In this document: positions 32,968 through 43,875 of the stretch, in pieces
Layout of the letters: every line of letters starts with the position of its first letter
Numbering within the stretch: position 1 is the stretch's first letter
The notes under the pieces: generated by a model
The model's database searches: none
What the model was told of the DNA's origin: nothing
What the model saw: only the letters and a program-made list of their open reading frames with translations
Translations under genes and position numbers: made by a program
Assembly: GCA_026770025.1 (NCBI GenBank)
Contig: JAMXDE010000020.1
Span: forward strand, 1,178,001-1,242,000
Reading direction: 5' to 3'
DNA length: 64,000 nucleotides
From: Craspedostauros australis
Lineage: Eukaryota; Bacillariophyta; Bacillariophyceae; Mastogloiales; Achnanthaceae

Positions 32968-34056
32968 ATGGGAGGACTGAGAAACAGAAGCATCCGAAGC
33001 TGCAAGATCGTGCGCTTCGCAGAAGACCTGCATGACTACTCAGAACCAGACCCCAACTTCGTGCTGACCTGGGAGGTGATCGAGGACGTCTGGTGGCAGC
33101 CGGAGGACTTCCACTCCTTCAAGGTCTCCGCCAAGATCCTCGCGGACGAGGCCATCGAGAAGGGCATCTGCAGGTACCTCGACCGCAACTACGGCCACAC
33201 CGACGACAAGACGCAGAACGCGCTCAACCTCTGGGCCAAGTGCCGCGTCACGCGCCGCGGCCTCGAGCGCTTCATCAACAAGGAGTACGCGCAGCGCAGG
33301 CTCGACACCAGGCAGCGCACCATCCAGGCCGTGCTCTACGCGCAGGAGCAGCTGCACGAGGAGATCCACTGCGGCGACGTCGACCGCGCCATCGAGGTCA
33401 TCCGAAGCGTCGCCGTCACCGTCTCCGCCGAGTGCCAGGTCTTCGCCAACATGATGGCCAAGGCCGACGCCTCCGCCGGAGCCCTGCGCGTGCGCAAACG
33501 CCAGAAGCCCGCGGTGCGCGACAACATCAGCGACATCACCAACCCGCAATTCCAGAACACCTCCGTCACATCGCAGACCTCCATCAGCAGCAGCCGCGCC
33601 CGTCCCACGCCCGCCAGAAGGCGTGTGCGACGCGCCAGCAGCGGCTCCTCCGTCTCCGAATCGCATTCGTCGCGCTCCAGATCCATGCATGCGCAAGACT
33701 TTGATGACACCGCCACCGTGCAATCCAGTCTCACCAACGTCACAGATATCTCCAAGCCGCGCGCCAAGACATCGACCAAGTCCCAACGGCTTCCACCCAG
33801 ACGGACGCGAAGCAGACGCTCGTCTGCGAGGTCGTCCGCACCAACAGCAACGACAACATCCTCGTCGTCGCAGCCTCTGCCAACACCCAGCACGTCACCA
33901 GCCGTCGCATCCGTTCCAACGACGCAGCAGCCAGCGCACAAGAAGGTCTCCAAGTTTTCATCACCGCCATCACCGACCATGTCGCAGCCGGTGTCGGTCT
34001 GTTCCGATACGTCAGGCAACACGGGACGCAATCTGCCGACCGTCATTCAATTTTAA
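32968..34056 (+). CDS. Diatom-type 'VRFAE/W-PEDF' orphan-family protein
   Basis: One exon, 362 residues. The N-terminus has 'KIVRFAEDLHDY' then 'EDVWWQPEDFHSFK', 'CRVTRRGLERFIN', 'RQRTIQAVLYAQEQL' and 'AECQVFANMMAKADA'. This is the layout of a family present in many copies per diatom genome (short VRF motif, a W..PEDF helix, an EYxxR-type helix, then a helix with Ala-Val-Leu), function unknown. The second half is disordered and basic, with SR and SSSR clusters. Codons in about 33050-33500 are strongly GC-ending, unlike neighbouring genes, which suggests high expression or selection on that part. Confidence 0.7.
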   Translation: MGGLRNRSIRSCKIVRFAEDLHDYSEPDPNFVLTWEVIEDVWWQPEDFHSFKVSAKILADEAIEKGICRYLDRNYGHTDDKTQNALNLWAKCRVTRRGLERFINKEYAQRRLDTRQRTIQAVLYAQEQLHEEIHCGDVDRAIEVIRSVAVTVSAECQVFANMMAKADASAGALRVRKRQKPAVRDNISDITNPQFQNTSVTSQTSISSSRARPTPARRRVRRASSGSSVSESHSSRSRSMHAQDFDDTATVQSSLTNVTDISKPRAKTSTKSQRLPPRRTRSRRSSARSSAPTATTTSSSSQPLPTPSTSPAVASVPTTQQPAHKKVSKFSSPPSPTMSQPVSVCSDTSGNTGRNLPTVIQF

Positions 34057-34295
34057 ACACAAGAGAGCAATCGTGGCTCTTACTCTAAACTAACCTGCTA
34101 CATTTTTGAAACATTTTTGTTGCACTCAATGTATTACACGTAATGTCCATCATGGTGACCTCTGTTAAGGCATGTTACAGTATAATATGATGTAATAGTA
34201 GGATAGTATCCAATCAAAGAGACGAGCGGACATTCCTTAGGGTGCTGCGGCAATCTCGTGCAGCAGGGGCAGCGCGGATGCGACTGTCTGGTGGT
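34057..34295. other. Short convergent spacer with AT island
   Basis: These 239 bases separate two convergent stops. The island TATAATATGATGTAATAGTA (34181-34200) lies 125 bases from the left stop and 96 from the right, so it could serve the 3' ends of both transcripts. Confidence 0.5.
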
Positions 34296-35990
34296 CTATT
34301 TGGCGACATCTGCTGGAGAAGAGACGACCATGGAGGGCACAGTCGAAGCAACAGTGTCGGCAGCAACATCGTCATCGGCAGCACCCATCAGCTCCGGCAT
34401 GCTGCTTTGCAAACGGGCCAAGTCGCGCTGATTCACGAGGCTTCGAGCCGGGACGCAGTGAATGGCCGATCCGACCAGAAGCATGGATTGTTCGAGCTCT
34501 TCGATCGGTTTCGTATCGCCGCGACGGGCAGCCGCCATCACGTCATCCTCGAAGCGGTGAGTCGCGCACACGAAGATGTGCAGCACGCACCGCTCCATCG
34601 GCGACGCACCGTTCAACGTTTCCAGTAGGTGGAAGGCATCCTGCTTCATTGCGGCAATGTCCGGTTGCGTGGCGGGCGCGCCTGCCAGAATATCTGTCTT
34701 GGATCTGTACTGCCACGGCTCTTGCGTACGGATGGACGTGAGACGCAACGGGTCGTGCTTCGCGATACCTTCCCCGAGCTTCTTGGGGAGGAGCGTGAAG
34801 TGGGGCCCGGTCGTTGCGGCAGATGCCGTGTTGTGCTGATCTCCGGCCACGCAAGGCGCGATGGATGGTCCCGGCGACGAGGTAGCTGGTTGCGTCCTTG
34901 TCTTCTTGGCACGTGCTTCGTTTGCCGTGTCACGGCCGGGTTTCCGCTTTCGCATTGCCTTTGTGGCTTGCTCCTCTTCCTCTTTGATCAGATCCATGCA
35001 TGGCTCGACCATGAACTTCATGACACGGATCCTACAATGGAGATATTCGGACGGATCCGGAGACTTCAGATGGTCTACTGGGACTTGATACCGGACCAGT
35101 AGACGCATCAGGTCCTGCATCAGCTTGACTTCCTGCGTCAAGTCGCCGGGCTGCAGATTCAACTCCTTCTCAACCTGGTGTTTGATCTCGATGGTGCAAA
35201 CACCGAACAACGGAGTTTCTCGCCGCATCTCGTGGACGGCCTCGGCGAATCGTTGTTGTTCGGGTGGCAGGGACTGCATCGCGTCGTTGAACTCCTTGGT
35301 GGTTGGTAGTTCTTCCAACACCAGCGGGATGAGAACTTCGTCCTTGTTTTGGACGATGATGGCGTGCTTGGGGTCGAGCTGACCAGAGGGCAGCATGTGA
35401 CCAACAACAAGAACGAAGAAAGAGAAGTGATGTGCGCGGGCTGAGAGCTGGTACAGCTTGGCTTCCTCTTCCTCCTCTTCAAAGCAGTGTCGCACCCATC
35501 CGTGCACGAACGTGTCTGCATTCAGCTCGACAGTCGTCGCAGCGCTCAGCCTCAAGGACAGCTTGTGCTTCTTGTCTAACTTGCGGCGCATGGTTTCAAT
35601 GTGTTGCACGTTGCCGTCGCAATCCTTGCTCTGGATGCTCAGAAAACCTTCTGGCGCATGGCCGAGACGTTTGATTGTTTGGTGGAAAGGCCTCGGTGGC
35701 GGGTTCAGCAACTTGGCATTGTGATGTCTCAAGAACTCGTCCTTGTCAGCCTGTGCGGCCTCTTTGTCAATCGCTGCAGCAAGTTGATCCGAGTCGGAGC
35801 CTTGTGCGAAAGAGCGGATGACAAATGACGAATCACAACCATGCGGCGGCAACGGAGAGTGAGGAAGATGACGAGTGTGAGATGCTGCCGTCCACCATCA
35901 TGAGTGGGTATGCATAATCGCTCTTCATGTTGACTTACCGCTTTGGCTGGACGGCGGACCTTCAAGGTGATTGCGCGGAGAGTCCGCCAT
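34296..35990 (-). CDS. Diatom-type 'FGVCTIEIK' orphan-family protein
   Basis: The main frame (35852-34296) has no ATG start. An upstream exon 35990-35939 (MADSPRNHLEG...) ends at GTAAGT and joins at 35800 in frame after a 138-base intron, giving 518 residues. The core (about 196-258) reads 'LPPEQQRFAEAVHEMRRE', 'LFGVCTIEIKHQVEKELNL', 'EVKLMQDLMRLLVRYQVP'. I know this block from uncharacterised diatom proteins, where it forms a helical bundle-like segment; no function is described. An acidic helix (EEEEEE, about 125-130) precedes it and a basic linker (AMRKRKPGR) follows. The last 80 residues are Ala/Asp/Val-rich. Cytosolic or nuclear, with no signal peptide. Confidence 0.7.
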
Positions 35991-37480
35991 GGCTAGTGCT
36001 GTTCTGTTGCTCGGCTTTCGAGCTTTTCGGCTTGCTGCTGTGTCAAGACGTCTGTATCCAGATGCCTGTGTCCAGATTTGTGTGTTTCGATGAGCGTTGC
36101 TTTTTTGTGTGAGTCCAGGGGCGACTGTTCTTCGTTCCCATCGTTTGCCAAATAAGTCTCTCTCTCTCTCTCTCTCTCTCTATCTGCTACCTGCTGTTGG
36201 CGTGTACGTAGGTATGGGTAGGTGTGTTGCTTGGCTCTGCACCGGGAACGACTCATCTTTGGCCGCACTCTGCGTGTTGCTTGGGTTTGCGTTGAGAACG
36301 GCTCATCTTTGATCGCACCCTGTGAGAGAGTGGTTGGTCCAGCCTTCTTGAAGTGTCCACACGAACGAGAACTGAATGAGAACTGATTCGAGTATTCACG
36401 AATGAAGCCAACTATTGAGTCATGTCAGTTGTGTATGCGGTAATTTATAAATACATTATATTTTACTCACTATTGTTTGTCGTGACTTACTGACGACGCT
36501 TATACTTTATACGTGACAAATAGTAAACGCATCCGTACACTAGTCCATACCAGTCTAGAGATTTGTACTTCTCAGCGGATAGGTCTACTCGACAGGGAGT
36601 AATCATAAAAAAGTTTCTCAAGAAGCAAGCCACAAGAGAAGAATGCAATGAAACTCTCTTTCCCGTGCTCCTCTATCTCTCTCTGGAGGCAGGGTGGGTA
36701 TCGAAGGCGAGCAGCAGCATGTCAGATCTATCCTTGTCAAAGTCTCTTTGCCGAATGTCAACATCCAGACGTATCCATTCAAACATGCCATGCGCCACAT
36801 ATGACTTTACACTGGGCGGGCGCGCCAGTTGCATTGCAGATCTCTGGCGTCATGGTTGTGAAGTTGTACATACCAGCGCTCCATCACGCTCTTGTGTTTG
36901 CAACAAAGACGATGTGGTTGTCGTCACGCCCGTTTATTGTCCATACGTAGGCCGCATTCGCGACGCTGCAGACAAGTTCATCGCATCATGGTCGTTTGTA
37001 CAATCGGTGGACTGCAAGGGCATACTGTGCCATACTCTCATGAGATTGCAGCCAGTACGAATAACGCAGGCCTGCTGAGATGACTTGTACACAATAGCGC
37101 GAGGGGATGACAAATGGTTGTTGAAGCCGGCTGGCACACCGCGCAACGCTGCAAAGAGAAGGAAGGAATTGTGGCAGTGCTAGACTCCACACATACTCCA
37201 ACACAATCTAGGCTGGCCCTGACGTTGCGGAGCGATGAAAGTGCACGTTTGTCTTGTAATTGGACCGCACTACTTGATGATTGTATTCTATGGTTGTATA
37301 CTGGTACAGTCCTGTCTTGCATTGCTGTTTCTGTGTTGGCGTCTACGGGTCTATTGTTGAGTGTGGCATCTGCAATCGCTTCGCTTTGCATTGTTGAGCG
37401 ACACTTCGCGCCTTACGCCCATGCATACAAGACGGCAATCGCATGGCGCGACATTGAGACAGCGCCCCCAAAACTCTTGC
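35991..37480. other. Intergenic region, GA tract, no confident gene
   Basis: A (CT)13 run at 36157-36182 lies about 170 bases before the ATG at 35990 (GAGAGA on that gene's coding strand). An AT-rich patch is at 36430-36520. A + strand frame (36563-37078, 171 codons) has no ATG until 36720 and reads poorly as protein. The right end is the 3' flank of the DUF1810 gene. Confidence 0.45.
36157..36182. repeat. (CT)n / (GA)n tract
   Basis: A pure dinucleotide run of about 26 bases in the 5' flank of the minus-strand gene starting at 35990. Confidence 0.85.
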
Positions 37481-39373
37481 CTACCAAACAAAATAGGCAT
37501 CGGAGGCGCCGCGCCTTGAACCACCGCCACCATATGGGCTCGTGCTGCGATACTTCGACTTCTCCTTGCGCTTCTGCTCTTCTCGCGTTCCGCGTTCGAG
37601 GAGCTTCGTGCAGACGTTGGCAAGGTGGGAGTCGTTGCGTTGCGCCGCGATGCGCTGGAAGAGACGGAACGAGCTCATGGCCTTGACGTCGTCCAAGGAG
37701 CCGAACAAACGGCGCAGCGTGTTGCCGTTCTCCAGCTGTTCGAGGATGGCCTCGAGCATCGTGAGGTAGTTGGTGCGCAGGTTGACGCCGCGACGGTACT
37801 TGTCGTCGAGGAAGGCATGGGCGGCCTCGTCCGTGCGCAGGCAGTAGCGGCGGTTCATGACGGAGCCGCGTTCCACGCCGTCCACGATGTATGGCGCGGT
37901 GGGGATGACGAACCAGAACCAGCAGGATTCCTTGTGGCCCTCGTTGATCTCCTGCAACGCGTCCTCAAAGACCTCCATCTGCGGAATGACGAAGCGCTCC
38001 ATGAGATCGTGCGGGTCGTCATCGGGGTCGGACTCGTCGTCGGTGTAGGAGTCGCGGTGGTGGCTGCTGAGGGACGGCGAGTCGTCGTCCGATGATCTGA
38101 CCTTCTTGTGCGACTTGCGGCCACCGCGCGGCGATTTGGAACTGATGCTGGATCTGCCACGCCCAGAAGGACTGTCGGCCTTGCTGCCGGATGAGCGCCG
38201 GCGCGAGCTGCTGCGCTTGGAGGAGCGCTGGCTGTCGCTGAGATCCGGAGAGTCGGTGCGCTCACGTCCGTTGTCAGAGTCGCCGTCGTCGTGGCGATTG
38301 CCATGCTTGCTGCCGGATATGGTGCTGAAGAAGGTTTTGAGGATGGACTTGGTGCCCGACTTGGAGCGTCGCAGCTGCGTCTTGTCGGATCGTTTGTTCT
38401 TGTCAAACGGCGACAGGGATTGGCTCGATGTGTGCTTCAACGCGTGGGTTCGCGCGTGCACCATGGAGGGGACTGAGCCTGATGATGGTGATGACTTGAC
38501 ATAGTCCTTCATCAGCGTCTGCTTGAAGGGGCGACGCGGGGTGGACAACATCTCCTCGGTCTGGTCAGGTGTTGCGGCCTCCTTCTTGCGTCGTTCAGGT
38601 GTCCGGGCACGTCCGCGTCCGCGTTCTCGTCCTCGGCTGTCGCTGCTTGCTGGTGGAGGAGAGTCTGCCTTTGGACCTTCGATGGATGAGCTTGCGTTTG
38701 GGGGTTGGGACGTTGCAGGTTGTTGATTGCCACTCGGTCCTGTCTCGCATCGTTGTTCGAGCTCCTTCTTCGTGGCAGCTTGGTCCAGGGCTTGTGAGAG
38801 GAGGCTCTTGGTATCAGCCGAAGGTTCTGGCTGACGCTGTGGTTCCTTGAGTGGTTGCTTGTCTGACTGCTTGTCTGGTGACTCCAGCTTTGCAGTTGGT
38901 CCAGCCTTGGGGCTGACGTCGCCCTCAGGTGAGGTTGAATCGGTCGATGTCCGAATATCGATGCGCGCCGATGCAGCAGCTGTTGTCGAAGATGGCTTAG
39001 ATGTGGGCTTAGATGTGGATCGAGGTGATTCTTTGTGAACGACAACCACCAAATCTTCAGCAGGACTGTGATGGTGGTTGCTCTGCTTGGTTGGCGGTGA
39101 CAGGGTCTGCGTTGTGCCGTCGCGATCGCCTTCTGCTACTTCGCCAATGCGTCTCTTGGCCTGGGGTGATGGAAGTTGCGACTTTGTGGCAATGTTGTTG
39201 CGATTGTCACGTGAAGGATCAGCCTCGGAACTTGTTGTGGGTGGTGTTGCTGTTACTTTGTGATGCTCCAGCGTTCCGGAGGTGATGTGTGGAAGGTCAG
39301 GTCCGTAAGTTGGATCGTCAATGTTCCAGCCTCCCGTACTGTGAGATTCTCGAGGGGGACCTGTCGGCGACAT
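37481..39373 (-). CDS. DUF1810-domain protein with long Ser/Arg-rich N-terminus
   Basis: I start at ATG 39373 (MSPTGPPRESH), giving 630 residues; the frame runs open to 39910, but that part looks like UTR. Residues 457-595 form a DUF1810 domain: 'LMERFVIPQMEVFEDALQEI', 'GHKESCWFWFVIPTAPY', 'YCLRTDEAAHAFLDD', 'FGSLDDVKAMSSFRLFQ'. These match the AQ..VY..AL.E, SHWMWFIFPQ, EA..YL and FG..D..K..SSMTLF motifs of the family, which is typically a stand-alone protein of about 140 residues in bacteria and fungi. Before it are 450 disordered residues rich in Ser, Pro, Lys and Arg (SSKRSSSRRRSSGSK), resembling SR-protein tails. A 35-residue basic Gly-rich end follows. Role unknown; a nuclear, phosphoregulated protein is inferred. 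Confidence 0.75.
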   Translation of the reverse strand: MSPTGPPRESHSTGGWNIDDPTYGPDLPHITSGTLEHHKVTATPPTTSSEADPSRDNRNNIATKSQLPSPQAKRRIGEVAEGDRDGTTQTLSPPTKQSNHHHSPAEDLVVVVHKESPRSTSKPTSKPSSTTAAASARIDIRTSTDSTSPEGDVSPKAGPTAKLESPDKQSDKQPLKEPQRQPEPSADTKSLLSQALDQAATKKELEQRCETGPSGNQQPATSQPPNASSSIEGPKADSPPPASSDSRGRERGRGRARTPERRKKEAATPDQTEEMLSTPRRPFKQTLMKDYVKSSPSSGSVPSMVHARTHALKHTSSQSLSPFDKNKRSDKTQLRRSKSGTKSILKTFFSTISGSKHGNRHDDGDSDNGRERTDSPDLSDSQRSSKRSSSRRRSSGSKADSPSGRGRSSISSKSPRGGRKSHKKVRSSDDDSPSLSSHHRDSYTDDESDPDDDPHDLMERFVIPQMEVFEDALQEINEGHKESCWFWFVIPTAPYIVDGVERGSVMNRRYCLRTDEAAHAFLDDKYRRGVNLRTNYLTMLEAILEQLENGNTLRRLFGSLDDVKAMSSFRLFQRIAAQRNDSHLANVCTKLLERGTREEQKRKEKSKYRSTSPYGGGGSRRGASDAYFVW

Positions 39374-42308
39374 TTTAGTGCCTTGGGTTGTTGTTGTCTC
39401 GATTACTCTGTCGGGCTGGGTTGGGTCGATGAGCGTAGAATGCCTACAGCAGTTCTGCGTAGAGTATTTGTGTTGGTACAACGGGAACTGTGATACAGTC
39501 AAGCGCTTGTGGAGAAGGGCAGATTGGCTTTGAGCCGATTGGGGCACAAGATGAAAGGTGGAAGGAAGCCGTTGGAAACACCAGAATAATCCGAGTCCTT
39601 GCATGGAGAGAGGTTGGAACGGTATGGTACGGTACGATACCCACACTTCGTGCTCTACTCGCGTTTGCGGCAGCCACAGACTCAACTGTTGCTGAGAGGG
39701 TGGTTGATGGATACGGACAGGGGTGGTATGGATGTTGTTGCCGTTGTTGCCGTTGTCGATGCTGTTGTTCACAAGGGAGAAAAAGGAAGAAGACGATGAT
39801 GGTGTGGGTCTGCGGCTACATGCGCATGTGCGTATGTGAGCGAGTGCGGATGCGGATGGCAATGCCGCAAGTCTGCTAAATTGCGAATGTTGCTGCGATG
39901 GATGGATCAAATGGTGTGTGGTTGTCGCTGGTGCCTTGCATTCCCTCTCTCTCTCTTGCTCGCTCTCTCTTTTTGGTTTGGTCGTGTGATGATGGCTGCG
40001 ACGCGAGGTGGACTGCGAGAAGCGTTAAGAGCATGGTACTAATACTCGTACGACTACACATGTGGCACTATTCGTCCCACCACACGAACTCCTTCTCGTT
40101 TCGTGTTCTTGGCTGGTTGTGTTGCCGTGGTGGGATGGCTGACCAAGAGACACATGTTCGCACACGCAACTCGCCACGAAACGAAACTTCGAAGGCGTTC
40201 GTTCGTTGGACATGGCGTAACCACGGCGGTAACCCCGTTGTTGGCCCTGAGACAATTGCGAGGAACTTAGCGGCACTCCGTCAATTAACGCATGTCGTGC
40301 AGCACAATTAACCGCGTCGCTTTTTAGCTACTCCCACCATACACACATCATCATGGAACAGAGAAAATCTGGCACAAACTACGAAATTATCGCAAACAGA
40401 CTAACAGACAAACACATCGCTCCAGTCAAATTCGCACGCACACGCAGACGTGGTCGTCCAACACGAATTTGGTACGATCCGGACAAAAGCAATGAAGTGC
40501 TTAGCGTAGGGTAGCGTGGAATTCCACGATGTCGTTGTGAAGCCTCGCCAAGCAATATCGAATGTCCGTCACCGTGTCGTGTCTGACATCGGCTTATCAT
40601 CACCTGTTCTCCCACAAACATGTTGGTACATAGCACAACAGAGCGCCGTCGTTGTTGGATGTCGTGTGGCACAATTCGGAGGTTTGTGGGACACCGGACT
40701 AACACTGTCGCAACGGCGAAGGAAATACAGACGTGTATATCAATTGCATAAGATAGGCCTTCCTTTATATCTATTTCGCTCAATCGAAACAAGGTGAATG
40801 ATCACGACATTTAAAGCTATTAGTGCGTGCATCTTGTTTATCCCTCATTTCGTTCGTTGGTTCCAGCAACAGCCCAGACATGCAGAACGCAAGGAGCCTT
40901 TGTCCCTTCCGTGGATTCCAAACAGAAGAACAACAGAACCAGTCACAAAACGAGACAACACCAACACAACGAAGCGACACAGAGAGGAGAACAACAATCA
41001 GGACAGCAATCAGAGCGACATCAACAACAACCAAAGTGGAACAAAAGAACGAAACCCAACTCACAAGCACCAACCGTGCGCACAATGATCTCTTGCGCGT
41101 GGGAGCCAACAACCCCCGTCGGGTATCGCGTCCATGTGCTGCCCCATGCCAGCATCCACAGTCCATGGCATCAGTAACCGTATCAGCACTGACGAGGAGA
41201 GAGAGCGACAGAGAGTAAACCAGCGATCGTGTTGAAACCGGAGCAGCGAATCCACACAATCGCGTGTCCATTTCAGGTCCTCCTCATACCAAGGACAATA
41301 CGATGACGTACCCCGCATGAGGCTCTGCTGGTGTTGATGGAAGATGGAAGATGAAGACGAAATCAACACCAGGTACAGGATCTCACATGACACGACTTCC
41401 CTGCTGGTCCCTTTCTACGTAACACGAAGGTGCGACCATGGCATCGGGCGATGCTACGGGTGACACCAACTCCTCTCCTGCCTGCTCGATGCAGCTGGAC
41501 CGTTCGCGAGCGGCACCCCGAGTTGAGAACTCTCCGTTGCAACAGCGCGATCAAGCTGCACGATGGATGATGCAATCTTCCGCCTCTGCCAGAGATGAAA
41601 AGCACACCAAGACCCACCTTGGCATGACGGTACCGTTTAGCCACAAGGACGACACGCACGGAAACGCCTGGTAAACTTGGGCCAAACAGACGGCGAAGAA
41701 AAGGAGGAAGAAGCATCGCGGGTGCTCCAGACGCGCCCGAAAACGTCCATCACGGCTTTGCGATGCGCTGCGATAACGCGCATGGATGAGGCAAAGGGAG
41801 TCCACCATTGTGGGTATTCCAAGGGATTCCCAGAACAGGCATCGTCGTCCAACTTGAGGCGCGATTGAGGGAACAAGGCACAAGGATCAAAGTGCCATCA
41901 TCGCGGAGTCGTCGAAGGTGGAGGTTTCTCCTTGGAACCTGAGAGGGATGGATGCTGGTCTACGCGTTTCATACATTGCCATGACTACTACACTATACTA
42001 TACTTCATGTGCAACCAACACAGGGAATGGCGCGCAACCTTCGGAGCACTTCATGTGAAGGCACCTTCTGCCGAGCGCTGTTGGATCACAAGATGGTACT
42101 CCACATGCAAGACCCTCCATCGTGCCCCGACCGCACGGCTATGTTGAGCGCATGAGCGGAACGCAGCACAGGATCCAACTTCGGCCGACGAATCCATGCT
42201 CCACGATCAGCATCAGAGTTCTCCACACTCGTACTTCACCCCCTTCGGATGCGCGTACACGGACCGCCTAAAGCGATCACGCGAACTGCTGCTGCTTCGT
42301 CTTCTACT
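39374..42308. other. Long stretch without a confident gene
   Basis: It holds the 5' flank of the DUF1810 gene, with CT-rich tracts at about 39945-39975, and the 3' flank of the gene ending at 42309. A 96-codon frame starts at ATG 40798 with one hydrophobic segment and then low-complexity Asn/Gln/Lys. Minus-strand pieces read like protein: MDSSAEVGSCAAFRSCAQ from ATG 42197, and NPLEYPQWWTPFASSMRV near 41840. They need splices I could not define. They may belong to one small minus-strand gene (about 41450-42197). Confidence 0.35.
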
Positions 42309-43875
42309 TCAGCTGACGACTTGCAGCAAGTCGTCCTTGTTTTGGCGCATGCGGCTGTGGATGTACAGCTTGACGCGCTTCACGTGCTTGTCCAGGTACG
42401 GGAGGAAGTTGACGACCGCGCACGTTGCATCGAGCGCGCGCTGCGGCGTGGCCACGTGCGACGGAAAGAACGTGAAGGAAAGATACCCGCAGCAAGATGC
42501 CGAAGCGATGGTGGAAGCTGCTGCACTTGCACCTGAAGCCGTGCCATCCTGCGCTTCAGCCATGCTGTCAGCGGCCATCAACGACATCACGAGGGACAGC
42601 TCTTGACTCACGTCGTCGGGTCTGCGGAACTCGCAGTGCGGGCTTTGGGAGATGGAGCGTTGCTCGCTTTGGAATTGCATGAGGAAGCGACGCGCCAGGG
42701 CCCATTCCAACTCGTCATCGTATTCGACAACGAAGATCGCCATGAATCTAGGCGTTTCAATGTTGTTGGACGCACCAACAAGGGCGGACCAACGGGTTGG
42801 GTGGACGCGTGGTCGTGTGGGAGGCAGAAAATAAAACAACAACAAGATGAGGAAACGAAGGTGTGAGGATGGCACGTATTCATGACGACAATGAGGCTGC
42901 TACTGAGCGCTGATCGTTGCTTGCGAAGCGCAGCATGCAGGCACTCGGGCTGCATGGGAAGGAATCAACTCACTTTTCCTTGGATGCGATGCAGTAGCAC
43001 ATCCCATGCGATGGATACATGCGGACGCAGTGAACATCCATCTTCGCGGTGCTCTTCGGTGGTGCTTTCACGGAACGTTTTGCAACCTTCGCTTCGATCG
43101 ACATCTGCTTCGCCAACGCTTTGGCAAGGATATCGTCGACGTCATCATCTCCATTGCCACTCGCGTTGGATTTTTGCGGCATCAGGGCCTCCAAGCCTTC
43201 GCGGATACCTGCGCCCAAGATGTGCACCCGTGTCATCGACAAGTGCTTGGCGTGCACGTCGGATGATCCCTTGTAGTTCCAAAGGAGCTTATCCAGCCGT
43301 ATGTGGACCGTGTAAGAGCCGTTGGCGCAAACGTCAAACACGGTGACAGCAAATGCGCCGTAGAGACGAGCAAGGGCACGTTCCACACGTTCAAGATTCG
43401 TGGTCGATGCCCGGTCTGGAACAGTGATGCTCAGCGTCAGCTCGTAGCTTGGATCGGCATCTTCCGAACACAAGGACGGGGCGCCCAAGGACTCTGCGTC
43501 TCCTCCACCCGAGGGCGCATCTTCGGCCGAACGGTTCGCGCCACGCTGGGATGGTCTACTCAGTGTGTATGAGATCCCGAAGTCCCGGATCATGTGATCG
43601 AATGGCACGACTGGAGGTACTGGAGTGTGCAAGCTTCCATCGCCTTCGTTTTGAACGAAGCCACGGCGTCTTGCCGCTTGGTCCTCAAGGAACCGCAGCA
43701 ACGGGAGTACGGTGATGTACAGCTCCCTGTTGTACAGTGGTACGTGGATGGAGCCGATCTTTACACCGGGTGCGATGCCCGCGCTTCTGCCGTTGGCGCC
43801 GTTGTCGTTCATGGCGCGAAAATGTGTGCTTGGTGTGCTGTTCTTCGTGGCGAAGGACGGCAGGACATGATCCAT
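42309..43875 (-). CDS. Two-exon orphan protein
   Basis: Exon 43875-42974 ends at GTGAGT. Joining to 42747 (acceptor CTAG) removes 226 bases and keeps frame, giving 446 residues. Across the junction the protein reads 'YPSHGMCYCIASKEK' then 'FMAIFVVEYDDELEWALARRFL', a continuous-looking strand-strand-helix that recalls longin-type folds, though I would not name it. Earlier parts include 'GSIHVPLYNRELYITVLP', 'SYELTLSITVPDR' and 'SYTVHIRLDKLLWNY', suggesting a beta-rich domain. The start is uncertain: in-frame sequence just upstream of the ATG is strongly hydrophobic but begins with TTG. A neighbouring GTAAGT near 44165 hints at a 5' UTR intron. Confidence 0.5.

Noticed and set aside
33040-34046. 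Minus-strand frames of 236-248 codons opposite the 33 kb gene
   Set aside because: Caused by GC-rich codon choice on the plus strand; composition (Gly/Asp/Val) is typical of antisense.
36563-37078. 171-codon plus-strand frame
   Set aside because: Starts with TTG, first ATG is 157 bases in, and the composition is not protein-like.
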